From: Stutzerimonas balearica DSM 6083
Lineage (GTDB): Bacteria > Pseudomonadota > Gammaproteobacteria > Pseudomonadales > Pseudomonadaceae
Assembly: GCF_000818015.1 (NCBI RefSeq)
Contig: NZ_CP007511.1
Location: 1,970,001 to 2,034,000, forward strand
Direction of reading: 5' to 3'
DNA length: 64,000 bases
The position numbers and the translations under genes are program-made. This document shows positions 37,028 to 46,067 of this stretch, piece by piece. Each line of letters begins with the position of its first letter. The stretch's first letter is position 1. The notes under the pieces were generated by a model. The model was not told the DNA's origin, searched no databases, and worked only from the letters and a program-made list of their open reading frames with translations.

Positions 37028-39506
37028 ATGAGCACATACCGCAGCGGCATCCGCCATGCAGGATTCCGCATCAGCCTGCTGGCCCTGGCTGTCAGCGCCG
37101 GTTCGGCCTGGGCCGAGGAGCCGCTGGTCATGGAGCACGTCGAAGTCATCGGCCAGGCGGTCAGCATCGACGAGGCACTGAAGGACCAGCGCAATTCCGA
37201 CAGCGTCGAAAGCGTGGTTCACGCCGATGGCATCGGCCAGCTGCCGGACGACAACGCCGCCGAGGCGCTGCAGCGCATTCCGGGCATCTCGGTCGAGCGC
37301 GACCAGGGTGAAGGGCGCTTCGTCAGCGTGCGCGGCATCGCGCCGGACCTGAACAGCGTCACCATCAACGGCACCCTGGTCCCATCGCCGGAGAGCGATC
37401 GCCGTGCCGTGGCGCTCGACGTGCTGCCATCGGAGCTGGTGCAGTCGCTGTCGGTGGTCAAGACGCTGACGCCGGACATGGATGCCAATTCCCTGGGCGG
37501 CACCATCGAGGTACAGAGCCTGTCGGCCTTCGACCATGACGGGCTGTTCTACAGCCTCAGCGGCGAGGGCAGCTATGACGACAACGTCGACAAGACCAGC
37601 CCGAAATTCTCCGGCGCCATTAGCGACCGCTTCAGCCTGGGCGATGGCGTCGACAATTTCGGTGTCGCCGCAGCCGTCAGCTGGCAGGAGCGCGACTTCG
37701 GCTCGGACAACGTCGAGACCGGCGGCAAGTGGGACTTCGCCGACGACGGCGCGCGGCTGGAGGAACTCGAGCAGCGCGACTACGAGATCACCCGCGAGCG
37801 CACCGGCTTCGGGCTGAACTTCGATTACAAGCCGGACGATGTCAGCAGCTATTACCTGCGTACGCTGTACAGCCGCTTCAAGGACACCGAAACGCGTAAC
37901 GCCGCCGGTGTTGCCTTCGAGGATTCGCAGCTGCCGGGCGAGACCAGTGACGCCGAGGGCTGGCGCGAGCTGAAGTCCCGCGAGGATACCCAGACCGTGC
38001 AGTCCTACGTGTTCGGCGGTGAACGCATGATGGGCCTGTGGACCCTGAGCGGGCAGGCCGGTTACAGCCAGTCGCGCGAGCGCAATCCGGGCGGTATCGC
38101 CAGCGCGACCTTCGAGGGCGATTTCGCCGATGCCGGCTTTTCCAGCAGCCGCAAGCCGCGCCTGACTATCGATTCGTCCTTCTACGACCCGGCGTCCTTC
38201 GAGCTGGATGAAGTGGAGTGGGAGAAAAGCGACACCCGCGACCGCGAGAAGAACATCCGCCTGGACCTGGCGCGCGAGTACGACATCCAGGGTTACGCCG
38301 CGCAGGCCAAGTTCGGCGGCAAGCTCAGCCGCCGGCACAAGGACAACGATAACGAGGTCTGGAAATACGACGATTTCGACGACATTGGCCGACTTTCAGG
38401 GCGGCAACGTCGACTATGCGCTCGGCCGCTTCGGCCCGGGCATCAGTGCCTCGGCCATCGAGGGCGCGATTGGCGGTCTGGATGCCAGCGAGTTCTACGA
38501 TGAGGAGGAGTCGCGCATCAATGACTTCGACATGCACGAGGACATCAACGCCGCCTACCTGATGAACACCGTGGATATCGACCGCTGGCGCGTCATCGCC
38601 GGCCTGCGCTACGAGGGCACGCGCTTCAGCGCCAAGGGCACCGGCCTGCGCGATGACCAGTTCGAGTCGATCTCCAGCAGCAGTCGTTATGACCACTGGC
38701 TGCCGGGGCTGCACCTGCGCTACCAGCTGACCGACGACACCATGATCCGTGCCGCCTGGACCAACAGCGTAGTGCGCCCGACCTTCGGCCAGCTGGCGCC
38801 CGGTTTCGTCATCGACGGCAACGACGCCGAGTTCGGCAACCCCGATCTCAAGCCGCTGGAATCGATCAACTACGACCTCGGCATCGAGCACTACATGGGC
38901 CGCGCCGGCGTGGTGTCGGCGTACCTGTTCTACAAGGACATCGATAACTTCATCTACAACACCGATCTGGCCGGCACCGGCCAGTGGGCCGCGTTCGACG
39001 AAGCGCTCAGTTTCCAGAACGGCAGCAGCGCGAAGCTCTACGGCCTGGAGCTGGCCTACTCGCAGAAGCTCGACTGGCTGCCGGCGCCGTGGAACGGCCT
39101 GTTGCTGGGCGCCAACGCCACCTTCAGCCAGTCCGACGCGGACATCGAAGGGCAGGGCATGCGGCGCAGCATCGACCTGCCAAACCACTCCGACACGGTC
39201 GGCAACCTGATGCTCGGCTGGGAGAACGACCGGCTCAACCTGCGCCTGGCTGCGAACTACAAGTCGGACTACCTCTACGAGGTGGCTGGCATCGACGACG
39301 AGGCGCACGACCTGTACGTCGACGATCAGCTGTTCGTCGATTTCAAGGCGGGCTACTTCATCACGCCGAGCCTGCAGCTGACCTTCGAGGCGCTGAACCT
39401 GACGGACGAGTCCTACTACGTCTACAGCGGCCGCCGCGCCTACAACGCCCAGTACGAAGAGTACGGCCCGACCTACAAGCTCGGCCTGACCCTCACCCAC
39501 TTCTGA
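37028..39506 (+). pseudogene. TonB-dependent outer-membrane receptor, frameshifted in this sequence
   Basis: Two overlapping frames together encode one receptor of about 825 aa. The first starts at 37028 with a signal peptide (ending AGSAWAEE), followed by a plug domain (AAEALQRIPGISVERD, FVSVRGIAPDLNSVTINGT) and early barrel strands. Near 38381-38390 the frame shifts by one base (KYDDFDD to LADFQGGN), and the original frame stops at 38503. The other frame carries the rest of the barrel to a typical end (YKLGLTLTHF). Removing one base restores the gene. It resembles the Xanthomonas/Caulobacter-type TonB receptors often found beside phytases, so phytate uptake is the likely role. A sequencing error is as likely as true inactivation. 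Confidence 0.85.
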
Positions 39507-39581
39507 CCCCATGCCGCGCCGGTGCCCGCCGTTCCCCTTTTCGGTCGGGCGCCGGCAGGCGGCAGCCTGAATGGATACACC

Positions 39582-41498
39582 ATGAACGCATTACCCAAAA
39601 CCATGCTGCTCGGCCTGTGCATCGCATTGGCGGCCTGCCAGTCCACGCAACCAGATACACCGGCGAAGTCGGCCCAGCTGAACATCAGCGAACCGCTGCT
39701 GGCCGGCCTCGAGTACGCCCAGCTGCTAAACGGCGACACCCCCTGGACCGGCGCCGACCGTGTCCAGGTCGATGACCAGGGCCTGCAGCTGCTGGACGCC
39801 GCCGGTAACAGCCTGGCGCGCCACGCCGGGCGCTTCGAAGGACTGGACCATCGCGTCGACCGCCAGGGCCTGCTGCTCGCCACGGTCGAGCGCAAGCGCC
39901 AGCAGACGATGCTGATCGGCCTGAATGCCGCGCGTGCCTGGAGCCAGCCGCTGTACCTGCCGCGCACCGCATTCGCCATCGAGGGGCTGTGCCTGTACCG
40001 CGACAGCGCGCACAACGACTTCGTGTTTCTGCTCGGTGAGGAGGGCGTCGGCGAGCAATGGCTGGTCGGCAGTCAGGGCCGCCTGCTCGGTGAGGCGCGA
40101 CGGGTGCGCGGGCTCAGCCTGCCGCCGCAGAGCGCCTTCTGCCAGACGGACGATGCCAGTGGGCAGCTCTATGTCAACGAGGAGTCCGTCGGCTTTTGGC
40201 GTTACCCGGCCGACGCCGAGGCGCCGTTGCAGCGTGAGCCGGTCGATCTGCGCCAGCCGTTCGGCAGCCTGGCCCATGCCGCAGCGGGCATGACCCTGGT
40301 GGCGGGCGGACTGCTGGCGCTCGATCCCGAAGCCTCGGTGCTGCATCTGTACCGGCAGAACGAAGCCGGCTGGCAAGCCGATGAGGTCATCGCACTGGAC
40401 GGTTTCGACGAACCGGAACGCATCAGCGCGCGCCGCGGTGCCGAGGGCGTCGAGCTGCTGCTGGCGGACGAACGCGGCCTGCAGTCGGCCCGGCTGGACT
40501 GGCAACCGACCGCCCTGTCGCAAGCCGAGCCGATCGTCAGCCTGCCGGCCGCGGTGGAGACCGGCCCGGTGCCGAGCCTGGGCGATGCCGCCGATGATCC
40601 GGCGATCTGGGTCCATCCTCGCGATCCGGCTGGGAGCCGCGTGCTCGGCACCGACAAGAAGGGCGGCCTGGTGGTGTACGACCTCGACGGCAGTCAGGTG
40701 CAGGACCTGCCCGTCGGCCGGTTGAACAACGTCGATGTGCGCAGTGGCTTCCGCCTTGGCAGCAAACGCGTGGACCTGGCCGTGGCCAGCAATCGCGATC
40801 ACAACAGCCTGCACCTGTTCGCCATCGACCGGGCGAGCGGGGTGCTCCGCGATATCGGCGAGGTCGCCACGCCGCTAAGCGAAATCTATGGCCTGTGCAT
40901 GTTCCAGGATCGCCAGGGCACTACCTACGCCATCGCCAACGACAAGGACGGCACCTTCCTGCAGTACCGCCTCGATGGCAGCTCCGGCCAGCCGCGTGGC
41001 GAGCTGGTGCGGCGCTTCAAGCTGGACAGCCAGCCCGAGGGTTGCGTGGCCGACGACCGCAGCGAGCGGCTGTTCGTCGGCGAGGAAGACGTCGCGGTAT
41101 GGGTGGTCGATGCCCGCGCCGAAGTGCCGGCGATGCCGGAGCAGGTCATCGGTGTCGGCGGGCCGGTCTACGACGACATCGAAGGACTGGCCATCTACCA
41201 CGGCGAGCGCGGCGACTACCTGGTGATTTCCAGCCAGGGCAACGACAGCTACGTGGTGCTCGATGCCCAGGCGCCCTACGCCGTGCGCGGCGCCTTCCGG
41301 GTCGGCCTGAATGCCGAGCGCGGCATCGACGGCGCGTCCGAGACCGATGGGCTGGAAGTCACCTCGGCAGACCTCGGCGGCATCTGGAACCGCGGCATGC
41401 TGGTGGTGCAGGACGGCCGCAAGCGCATGCCCGAGGGGACGCAGAACTACAAGTACCTGCCCTGGTCGGCGGTTGCCGATGCGCTGGGGCTCGACTGA
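39582..41498 (+). CDS. dual-domain beta-propeller phytase lipoprotein
   Basis: This 638-aa protein has a lipoprotein signal (LGLCIALAACQS, lipobox LAAC, +2 Gln) that predicts anchoring in the outer membrane. The C-terminal half (about 325-638) is a beta-propeller phytase with the marks DDPAIWVHP, NNVDVRSG and DGASETDGLEV, which releases phosphate from calcium phytate. The N-terminal half (about 30-320) is a degenerate second propeller; LYVNEESVGFWRYP mirrors LFVGEEDVAVWVVD in the C-terminal copy. Dual-domain phytases with a weak N-terminal domain are known. The start at 39582 gives a clean lipoprotein signal. The TonB receptor lies upstream. Confidence 0.93.
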   Translation: MNALPKTMLLGLCIALAACQSTQPDTPAKSAQLNISEPLLAGLEYAQLLNGDTPWTGADRVQVDDQGLQLLDAAGNSLARHAGRFEGLDHRVDRQGLLLATVERKRQQTMLIGLNAARAWSQPLYLPRTAFAIEGLCLYRDSAHNDFVFLLGEEGVGEQWLVGSQGRLLGEARRVRGLSLPPQSAFCQTDDASGQLYVNEESVGFWRYPADAEAPLQREPVDLRQPFGSLAHAAAGMTLVAGGLLALDPEASVLHLYRQNEAGWQADEVIALDGFDEPERISARRGAEGVELLLADERGLQSARLDWQPTALSQAEPIVSLPAAVETGPVPSLGDAADDPAIWVHPRDPAGSRVLGTDKKGGLVVYDLDGSQVQDLPVGRLNNVDVRSGFRLGSKRVDLAVASNRDHNSLHLFAIDRASGVLRDIGEVATPLSEIYGLCMFQDRQGTTYAIANDKDGTFLQYRLDGSSGQPRGELVRRFKLDSQPEGCVADDRSERLFVGEEDVAVWVVDARAEVPAMPEQVIGVGGPVYDDIEGLAIYHGERGDYLVISSQGNDSYVVLDAQAPYAVRGAFRVGLNAERGIDGASETDGLEVTSADLGGIWNRGMLVVQDGRKRMPEGTQNYKYLPWSAVADALGLD

Positions 41499-41579
41499 GC
41501 CCGTTCCCGCGGCGTCACGATTTCGTAACCCGCATGCCATCCAATGAACGCCGTCCGCGAGACGGCCGGAGTACACGAG

Positions 41580-42293
41580 ATGCACGATTCGCTTGAACAA
41601 ATGTCGGTCTGGGGGCTGGTCAGCGAGGCCAGCCTGGTGGTGCAACTGGTCATGGCCGCGCTGGTACTGGCCTCGCTCTGCAGCTGGTATCTGATCGTCC
41701 AGCGTGGCGTGGCCCTGCGTCGCTGGGAGCAGGCCTCGCGGGGGTTCCTGCAGCGTTTTCGAAGCAGCGATGAGCTGGCGCCGCTGTACCGCGATGCAAG
41801 GGCGCGACCCGCGCACGGGAATGCGCCGCTGCAAGGGATCTTCGAGGTCGGCTACCAGGCCTTCGACCAACTGCAGCGCGAACCTGGCATCGCCCCGGAA
41901 GCTGTCATCGAAGGCGTCGAGCGCAACCTGTATGTCGCCATCGCCGAGCAGGAGGCACGGCTGGAGGTCGGCCTGCCGTTGCTCGCCACCATCGGTTCGG
42001 TGAGCCCCTACATCGGCCTGTTCGGCACCGTCTGGGGAATCATGAATTCGTTCCTCGGCCTGTCGCAGGTGCAGCAGGCGACCCTGTCGACCGTGGCGCC
42101 GGGCATTGCCGAAGCGCTGATCGCCACTGCGATCGGCCTGTTCGCCGCGATTCCTGCGGTGATGGCCTACAACCGTTTCGCCGCCCGCGGTCAGCAGCTG
42201 GCTGGTACCTATTACAGCTTTGCCAACGAGCTGCAGGCGCGGCTGCATCGTCGCCTGCACGCCGGGGTGCCAAACGTCGCCGCCGCTGCCTGA
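41580..42293 (+). CDS. TolQ/ExbB-family proton-channel subunit
   Basis: This 237-aa inner-membrane protein has three helices. The N-terminus (MSVWGLVSEASLVVQLVMAALVLASLCSWYLI) is closer to TolQ than to ExbB. The channel helices are GLPLLATIGSVSPYIGLFGTVWGIMNSF and APGIAEALIATAIGLFAAIPAVMAYNRF. It pairs with the next gene to convert proton flow into force. The ATG at 41580 follows GGAG. Position after a TonB receptor and a phytase suggests a dedicated motor rather than the genome's main Tol-Pal system, which lies elsewhere in pseudomonads. Confidence 0.9.
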   Translation: MHDSLEQMSVWGLVSEASLVVQLVMAALVLASLCSWYLIVQRGVALRRWEQASRGFLQRFRSSDELAPLYRDARARPAHGNAPLQGIFEVGYQAFDQLQREPGIAPEAVIEGVERNLYVAIAEQEARLEVGLPLLATIGSVSPYIGLFGTVWGIMNSFLGLSQVQQATLSTVAPGIAEALIATAIGLFAAIPAVMAYNRFAARGQQLAGTYYSFANELQARLHRRLHAGVPNVAAAA

Positions 42294-42306
42294 GGAGGAC
42301 GCCGTC

Positions 42307-42768
42307 ATGCTGGTCAAACCTCAGCGCAAACACGGCCCGAAGGCCGAAATGAACGTTGTCCCCTACATCGACGTGATGCTCGTGCTGCTGGTGATCTTCA
42401 TGGTCACCGCACCGATGCTGGTGCAGGGCGTGAAGCTCGAGCTGCCGAAGGTCGCCGCCGAAGCGATGCCGGTGGAAAACGAGCGGCAGATTCTCACGCT
42501 CTCGGTGAAGGCCGACGGCACCTTCTATTGGAATCTGGGCCCGGCGCTCGACGTCGAGAACCAGACCGACAGCGCGGTCGACCTGGCCGAGCTGCGTGAC
42601 AAGGTGGCGGCCATCATCGCGGCGAACGGCGATACGCAGGTTTACGTCCGCGCCGATCAGGCCGCCGACTACGGTCGTGTGGTCGCAGGGATCGCCGAGC
42701 TGCAGCGTGGCGGTGTGGTCAACCTCGGGCTGATCACCGAAGCCCCGGCCGAGCCCGCCGCGCCATGA
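42307..42768 (+). CDS. TolR/ExbD-family motor subunit
   Basis: This 153-aa protein has a short cytoplasmic start, one helix with the conserved proton-path aspartate (MNVVPYIDVMLVLLVIFMVTAPML) and a periplasmic domain. FYWNLGPALD and RADQAADYGRVV are strikingly TolR-like. The gene overlaps the next (TonB) by 4 bp (ATGA) and follows the TolQ-like gene by 13 bp, so the three form one translation unit. Confidence 0.9.
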   Translation: MLVKPQRKHGPKAEMNVVPYIDVMLVLLVIFMVTAPMLVQGVKLELPKVAAEAMPVENERQILTLSVKADGTFYWNLGPALDVENQTDSAVDLAELRDKVAAIIAANGDTQVYVRADQAADYGRVVAGIAELQRGGVVNLGLITEAPAEPAAP

Positions 42769-43583
42769 GCAGCCTCAGCGTGATGCCGCCTACGAACTGC
42801 CTCGCGGAACATGGCGCCTGGCGCGGTCGCGTCGGTGCTGCAGGCGTTGCCCTGGCGCTGCATGCCGGCGTGCTCGGCCTGCTGCTGCATGGCTGGACGC
42901 CGGCGCTGGAAACGGCCGGCGTGCCCGAGGTGATGCGTACCCAGTTGGTCAGCCTGCCACCCCCGGTGGAGCATGCCGCACCGCCTGTGGCCGCCGAACC
43001 GCCGCCAGCTGAGCCGGTCGCCGAAGCCGCGGAGACCCCGGTCGAGCCGCAGGCGCGACAGCTCGAGCAGGCCGAGCTTGCGTTCAAACGGGCCGAGCAG
43101 CAGCGCCTGGAGGCGGAGCGGGTCAAGCGCGAGCAGGCACGCGAACGCCGCGAACAGGCCGAGCGCGAGCGGCAGGAACGCTTGCGCGAAGAGCGGCTCG
43201 CCCAGCAAGCGCAGGCCCGCGCCGAGGCCCAGGCCCAAGCGCGTGCCGAGGCCGAGCGCCAGGCCGCGGCAGCCGCCGCCGAGCGTGCGCGGCGGGACGC
43301 CGAAGCGCTGGCCAGCCGGAGGGATCTGCCGATCGAAAAGAAGGAGCCGGCCTATCCGGCACGGGCCCTCGACCGAGGCCTGGAAGGCAGCTGCACGGTC
43401 GCCTACGCCGTCAACGCGCAGGGCAGGATCGAACACCCCCGGGCCCTCGATGACTGCCACCCGCTGTTCGTGCAGCCGTCGCTGACCGCAGCCCGCAGCT
43501 TTCGCTATCGCCCGCGCATCATCGACGGCCGTGCCGTCGCGGTGCCCGAAGTCAGAAACACCTTTCATTACCGCATCCAGTGA
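42765..43583 (+). CDS. TonB protein with TolA-like coiled-coil stalk
   Basis: This 272-aa protein has one N-terminal helix (about 27-46, GVALALHAGVLGLLLHGW), a proline-rich start of stalk (PPPVEHAAPPVAAEPPPAEP), then a long Glu/Arg/Ala-rich coiled coil (about 90-185, QARERREQAERERQERL) and a TonB C-terminal domain (about 190-272, EPAYPARALDRGLEGSCTV). TonB proteins usually have a Pro-rich spacer; the helical spacer here resembles TolA. With the TolQ/TolR-like pair it makes a hybrid energy-transduction complex, probably serving the upstream receptor. Confidence 0.88.
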   Translation: MSSLSVMPPTNCLAEHGAWRGRVGAAGVALALHAGVLGLLLHGWTPALETAGVPEVMRTQLVSLPPPVEHAAPPVAAEPPPAEPVAEAAETPVEPQARQLEQAELAFKRAEQQRLEAERVKREQARERREQAERERQERLREERLAQQAQARAEAQAQARAEAERQAAAAAAERARRDAEALASRRDLPIEKKEPAYPARALDRGLEGSCTVAYAVNAQGRIEHPRALDDCHPLFVQPSLTAARSFRYRPRIIDGRAVAVPEVRNTFHYRIQ

Positions 43584-43616
43584 TGCGCCCGACTCAAAGA
43601 GCAGACGAGCCCCCCG

Positions 43617-45578
43617 ATGAAACAGGACTTCAAGGATTTCCACGCCGCGCTCGCGGCGCTCGACGACGATTCCATCAACCCCAGCCACAATCCGAGCCTT
43701 GGCCAACTGGCCGACCGTGGTCGGCGCAGCCTGCTCAAGGGTGGCCTCGGCCTGACCGCGATCGCCTTCCTCGGCGGCGGGCTCGCAGCCTGTCGCAGCG
43801 CGACCGGGCGCGAGTCGTTGCTGGGCTTCGAGGGCATCCCGCCGAAGCTCGACCCTGCCTTCGACGGGGTTGAGGTGGCCCCCGGCTATAACGCGCGGGT
43901 GTTTTTCTCCTGGGGCGATGCGGTGCTCGCCGACGCCCCGCAGTGGCAGCCCGATGCCAGCGATGACTGGCAGGCCCAGCTCAAGCAGGCCGGTGACAAT
44001 CATGACGGCATGCACTTTTTCCCGTTTCCCGACGACCCCAACGGCCATGGCCTGCTGGCGATCAACCACGAATACGTCAACCCGCCGCTGCATCCCGACG
44101 GCATGCAGGTGGTTGACGGCAAACGACCGCTGGATGAGGTGCGCAAGGAGCAGGCCGCCCATGGCGTCAGCATTATCGAGGTGAAGAAGGATGCCGAGGG
44201 TCGTTGGCAGCGCGTCATGCCGTCTGCCTACAACCGGCGCCTCACGGCCATGACGCCGATGGCCGTGAGTGGGCCGCTGGCGGGCCACGAAGCGCTTAGA
44301 ACCGCCTCCGATCCAAGCGGGCAAGAGATCCTGGGAACGTTGAACAACTGCTCGAGCGGCTTTACGCCGTGGGGCACCTACCTGGTTTGCGAGGAGAACT
44401 GGCACAACTACTTCGTCAATCGCGACGCCGACGATCTGGCGCAGCGCGTCTCGCACAAGCGCTATGGAATCGCCGGCCAGGGGCCGAGCAAGCTCTATGG
44501 TTGGGAAACCGCCGATCCCCGCTTCGATGCCACCCCGGACCCGACCCAGCCCTACGGCGGGCATGTACATGAACCGAACCGCTTTGGCTGGGTCGTGGAA
44601 GTCGATCCGTTCGACCCGCGCAGCAAGCCGGTCAAGCGCACCGCCTTCGGCCGCTACTGCCGCGAATGTGCAGTGCTGTCGCTTGGCGAGGATGGCCGCA
44701 TGGCGTACTACTCCGGCGATGACACCAAGGGCGAGTACATCTACAAGTTCGTACCCGACGGTCGCTACGTCCCCGGCGCCGACCAGGCCAACCGCCGCCT
44801 GCTCGACAGCGGCACCCTGTACGTCGCGCGCTTCGATGCTGATGGCAGCGGCCGCTGGCTGGCGCTGGTGCACGGGCAGAACGGCCTGACCGCCGCCAAT
44901 GGTTTCGCCGATCAGGCCCAGGTGCTGCTCAATGCCCGGGCCGCGGCCGACAGAGCTGGAGCGACGCCGATGGACCGCCCCGAATGGGTCGCCGTGCACC
45001 CGCGCAGCCGCGAGGTCTACGTGACCCTGACCAACAACGACGAGCGGGGCGGCAAGCAGCCGACCGACAAGGCCAACCCCCGGCCGCACAACCTGCACGG
45101 CCAGATCCTGCGCTGGCAGGAAGCTGCGGGAGACCCGACGGCGACAACCTTTACCTGGGAGCTGTTCCTGCTGGCCGGTGAACGGTCCGGCGCTCGGGAC
45201 CAGACGGGCCAGCCGCTACCGGCGAACCTGATTGGCACCATCGATGGCGATATTTTCTCCTCGCCGGACGGTTTGGCATTCGACGCCGACGGGCGCCTGT
45301 GGATCGAGACGGACTACGGTGATGACGAGCCGGCCATGCAGGCGATGGGGACGAACCAGTTGCTCTGCGCCGACCCGACCACCCGCGAGGTCCGGCGCTT
45401 TCTGGTCGGCCCGCGCGGCTGCGAGATCACCGGCATCACCTGGAGCCCCGACTACCGCGCCATGTGGATCAACGTGCAGCACCCTGAACTGAGCTTCCCG
45501 GCCGGCGACGGCAAGACACGCCCACGCGCTTCGACGGTGCTCATCACCAAGAATGACGGCGGCGTGATCGGTACCTGA
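43617..45578 (+). CDS. phoX: PhoX alkaline phosphatase, Tat-exported
   Basis: This 653-aa DUF839/PhoX phosphatase has a Tat signal (DRGRRSLLKGGLGLTAIAFLGGG). Family blocks include NHEYVNPPLHPDG, TPWGTYLVCEENW, YGGHVHEPNRFGWVVEVDP, KRTAFGRYCRECAVL and YSGDDTKGEYIYKFVPDG. PhoX is a Ca/Fe-dependent enzyme that removes phosphate from many monoesters, so it could finish the breakdown of partly hydrolysed phytate. A LAAC sequence directly after the hydrophobic core could serve as a lipobox. It follows the TonB gene on the same strand and is a typical Pho-regulon member. Confidence 0.94.
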   Translation: MKQDFKDFHAALAALDDDSINPSHNPSLGQLADRGRRSLLKGGLGLTAIAFLGGGLAACRSATGRESLLGFEGIPPKLDPAFDGVEVAPGYNARVFFSWGDAVLADAPQWQPDASDDWQAQLKQAGDNHDGMHFFPFPDDPNGHGLLAINHEYVNPPLHPDGMQVVDGKRPLDEVRKEQAAHGVSIIEVKKDAEGRWQRVMPSAYNRRLTAMTPMAVSGPLAGHEALRTASDPSGQEILGTLNNCSSGFTPWGTYLVCEENWHNYFVNRDADDLAQRVSHKRYGIAGQGPSKLYGWETADPRFDATPDPTQPYGGHVHEPNRFGWVVEVDPFDPRSKPVKRTAFGRYCRECAVLSLGEDGRMAYYSGDDTKGEYIYKFVPDGRYVPGADQANRRLLDSGTLYVARFDADGSGRWLALVHGQNGLTAANGFADQAQVLLNARAAADRAGATPMDRPEWVAVHPRSREVYVTLTNNDERGGKQPTDKANPRPHNLHGQILRWQEAAGDPTATTFTWELFLLAGERSGARDQTGQPLPANLIGTIDGDIFSSPDGLAFDADGRLWIETDYGDDEPAMQAMGTNQLLCADPTTREVRRFLVGPRGCEITGITWSPDYRAMWINVQHPELSFPAGDGKTRPRASTVLITKNDGGVIGT

Positions 45579-45584
45579 AGCCGC

Positions 45585-45612
45585 CAGCGGCGGCTCGCGG
45601 GGGCCGCCGCTG
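45585..45612. terminator. hairpin between phoX and ppiC
   Basis: CAGCGGCGGC pairs perfectly with GCCGCCGCTG across an 8-nt loop between two convergent genes. It lacks a T run, so rho-independent termination is possible but weakly supported. Confidence 0.45.
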
Positions 45613-45891
45613 TCAGTCGCGGTAGAACACCTGCACCAGGTGGTAACCGAACTGGCTCTTGACCGGACCATGCACCTCGCGCAGCGGCTTTTTGAAGATC
45701 ACCTGATCGATGCTGCGCACCATCTGCCCCGGGCGCACCTCGCCGAGGTCGCCGCCTTTCTTCCCGGACGGGCAGGTCGAATACTTGCGCGCCAGCACGT
45801 CGAACGCCTCGCCATTGGCCAGGCGCTTTTTCAGTTGCGCGGCTTCGGCTTCGGTCTTGACCAGAATATGGCGGGCCATGGCTTTGGGCAT
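45613..45891 (-). CDS. ppiC: parvulin-type prolyl isomerase PpiC
   Basis: This 92-aa protein is a single parvulin domain without signal peptide, so it is cytoplasmic. ARHILVKTEAEAAQLKKRL, STCPSGKKGGDLGEVRPGQMV and QFGYHLVQVFYRD are very close to E. coli PpiC. It speeds prolyl cis/trans isomerisation in folding. The ATG at 45891 follows GAGGA; the longer frame adds a region without domain character. It converges on phoX and is divergent from the gluconokinase fusion gene. Confidence 0.94.
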   Translation of the reverse strand: MPKAMARHILVKTEAEAAQLKKRLANGEAFDVLARKYSTCPSGKKGGDLGEVRPGQMVRSIDQVIFKKPLREVHGPVKSQFGYHLVQVFYRD

Positions 45892-46016
45892 GTCGCGATC
45901 CTCGTGCATTGAGGGGCGCGATTGTAGTCGCCCTGGCGCGGTTGTCGATTGCGCCGCCGCTGCGCTTTGCGGAGCGTCCTGCCAGGCTCGACGAACGGTA
46001 GTTCTGTGTTCGGTGC

Positions 46017-46030
46017 TGGTAGCGCTAACA
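46017..46030 (+). promoter_or_regulatory. candidate GntR/LacI-type operator upstream of the kinase-TRAP gene
   Basis: TGGTAGCGCTAACA is a LacI-family-type palindrome with the core TAGCGCTA, 37 bp before the ATG at 46068. The core TAGCGCT agrees with what I remember for the pseudomonad gluconate repressor GntR. A near-identical site occurs at 46649. Confidence 0.6.
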
Positions 46031-46067
46031 TCCAGCCCGACAAACACAACAACAACGGATTTCCCGC

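Noticed and set aside
42669..45098. 809-codon open frame antisense to phoX and the TonB gene
   Set aside because: It is a shadow of well-supported genes on the other strand, with no recognisable domain.
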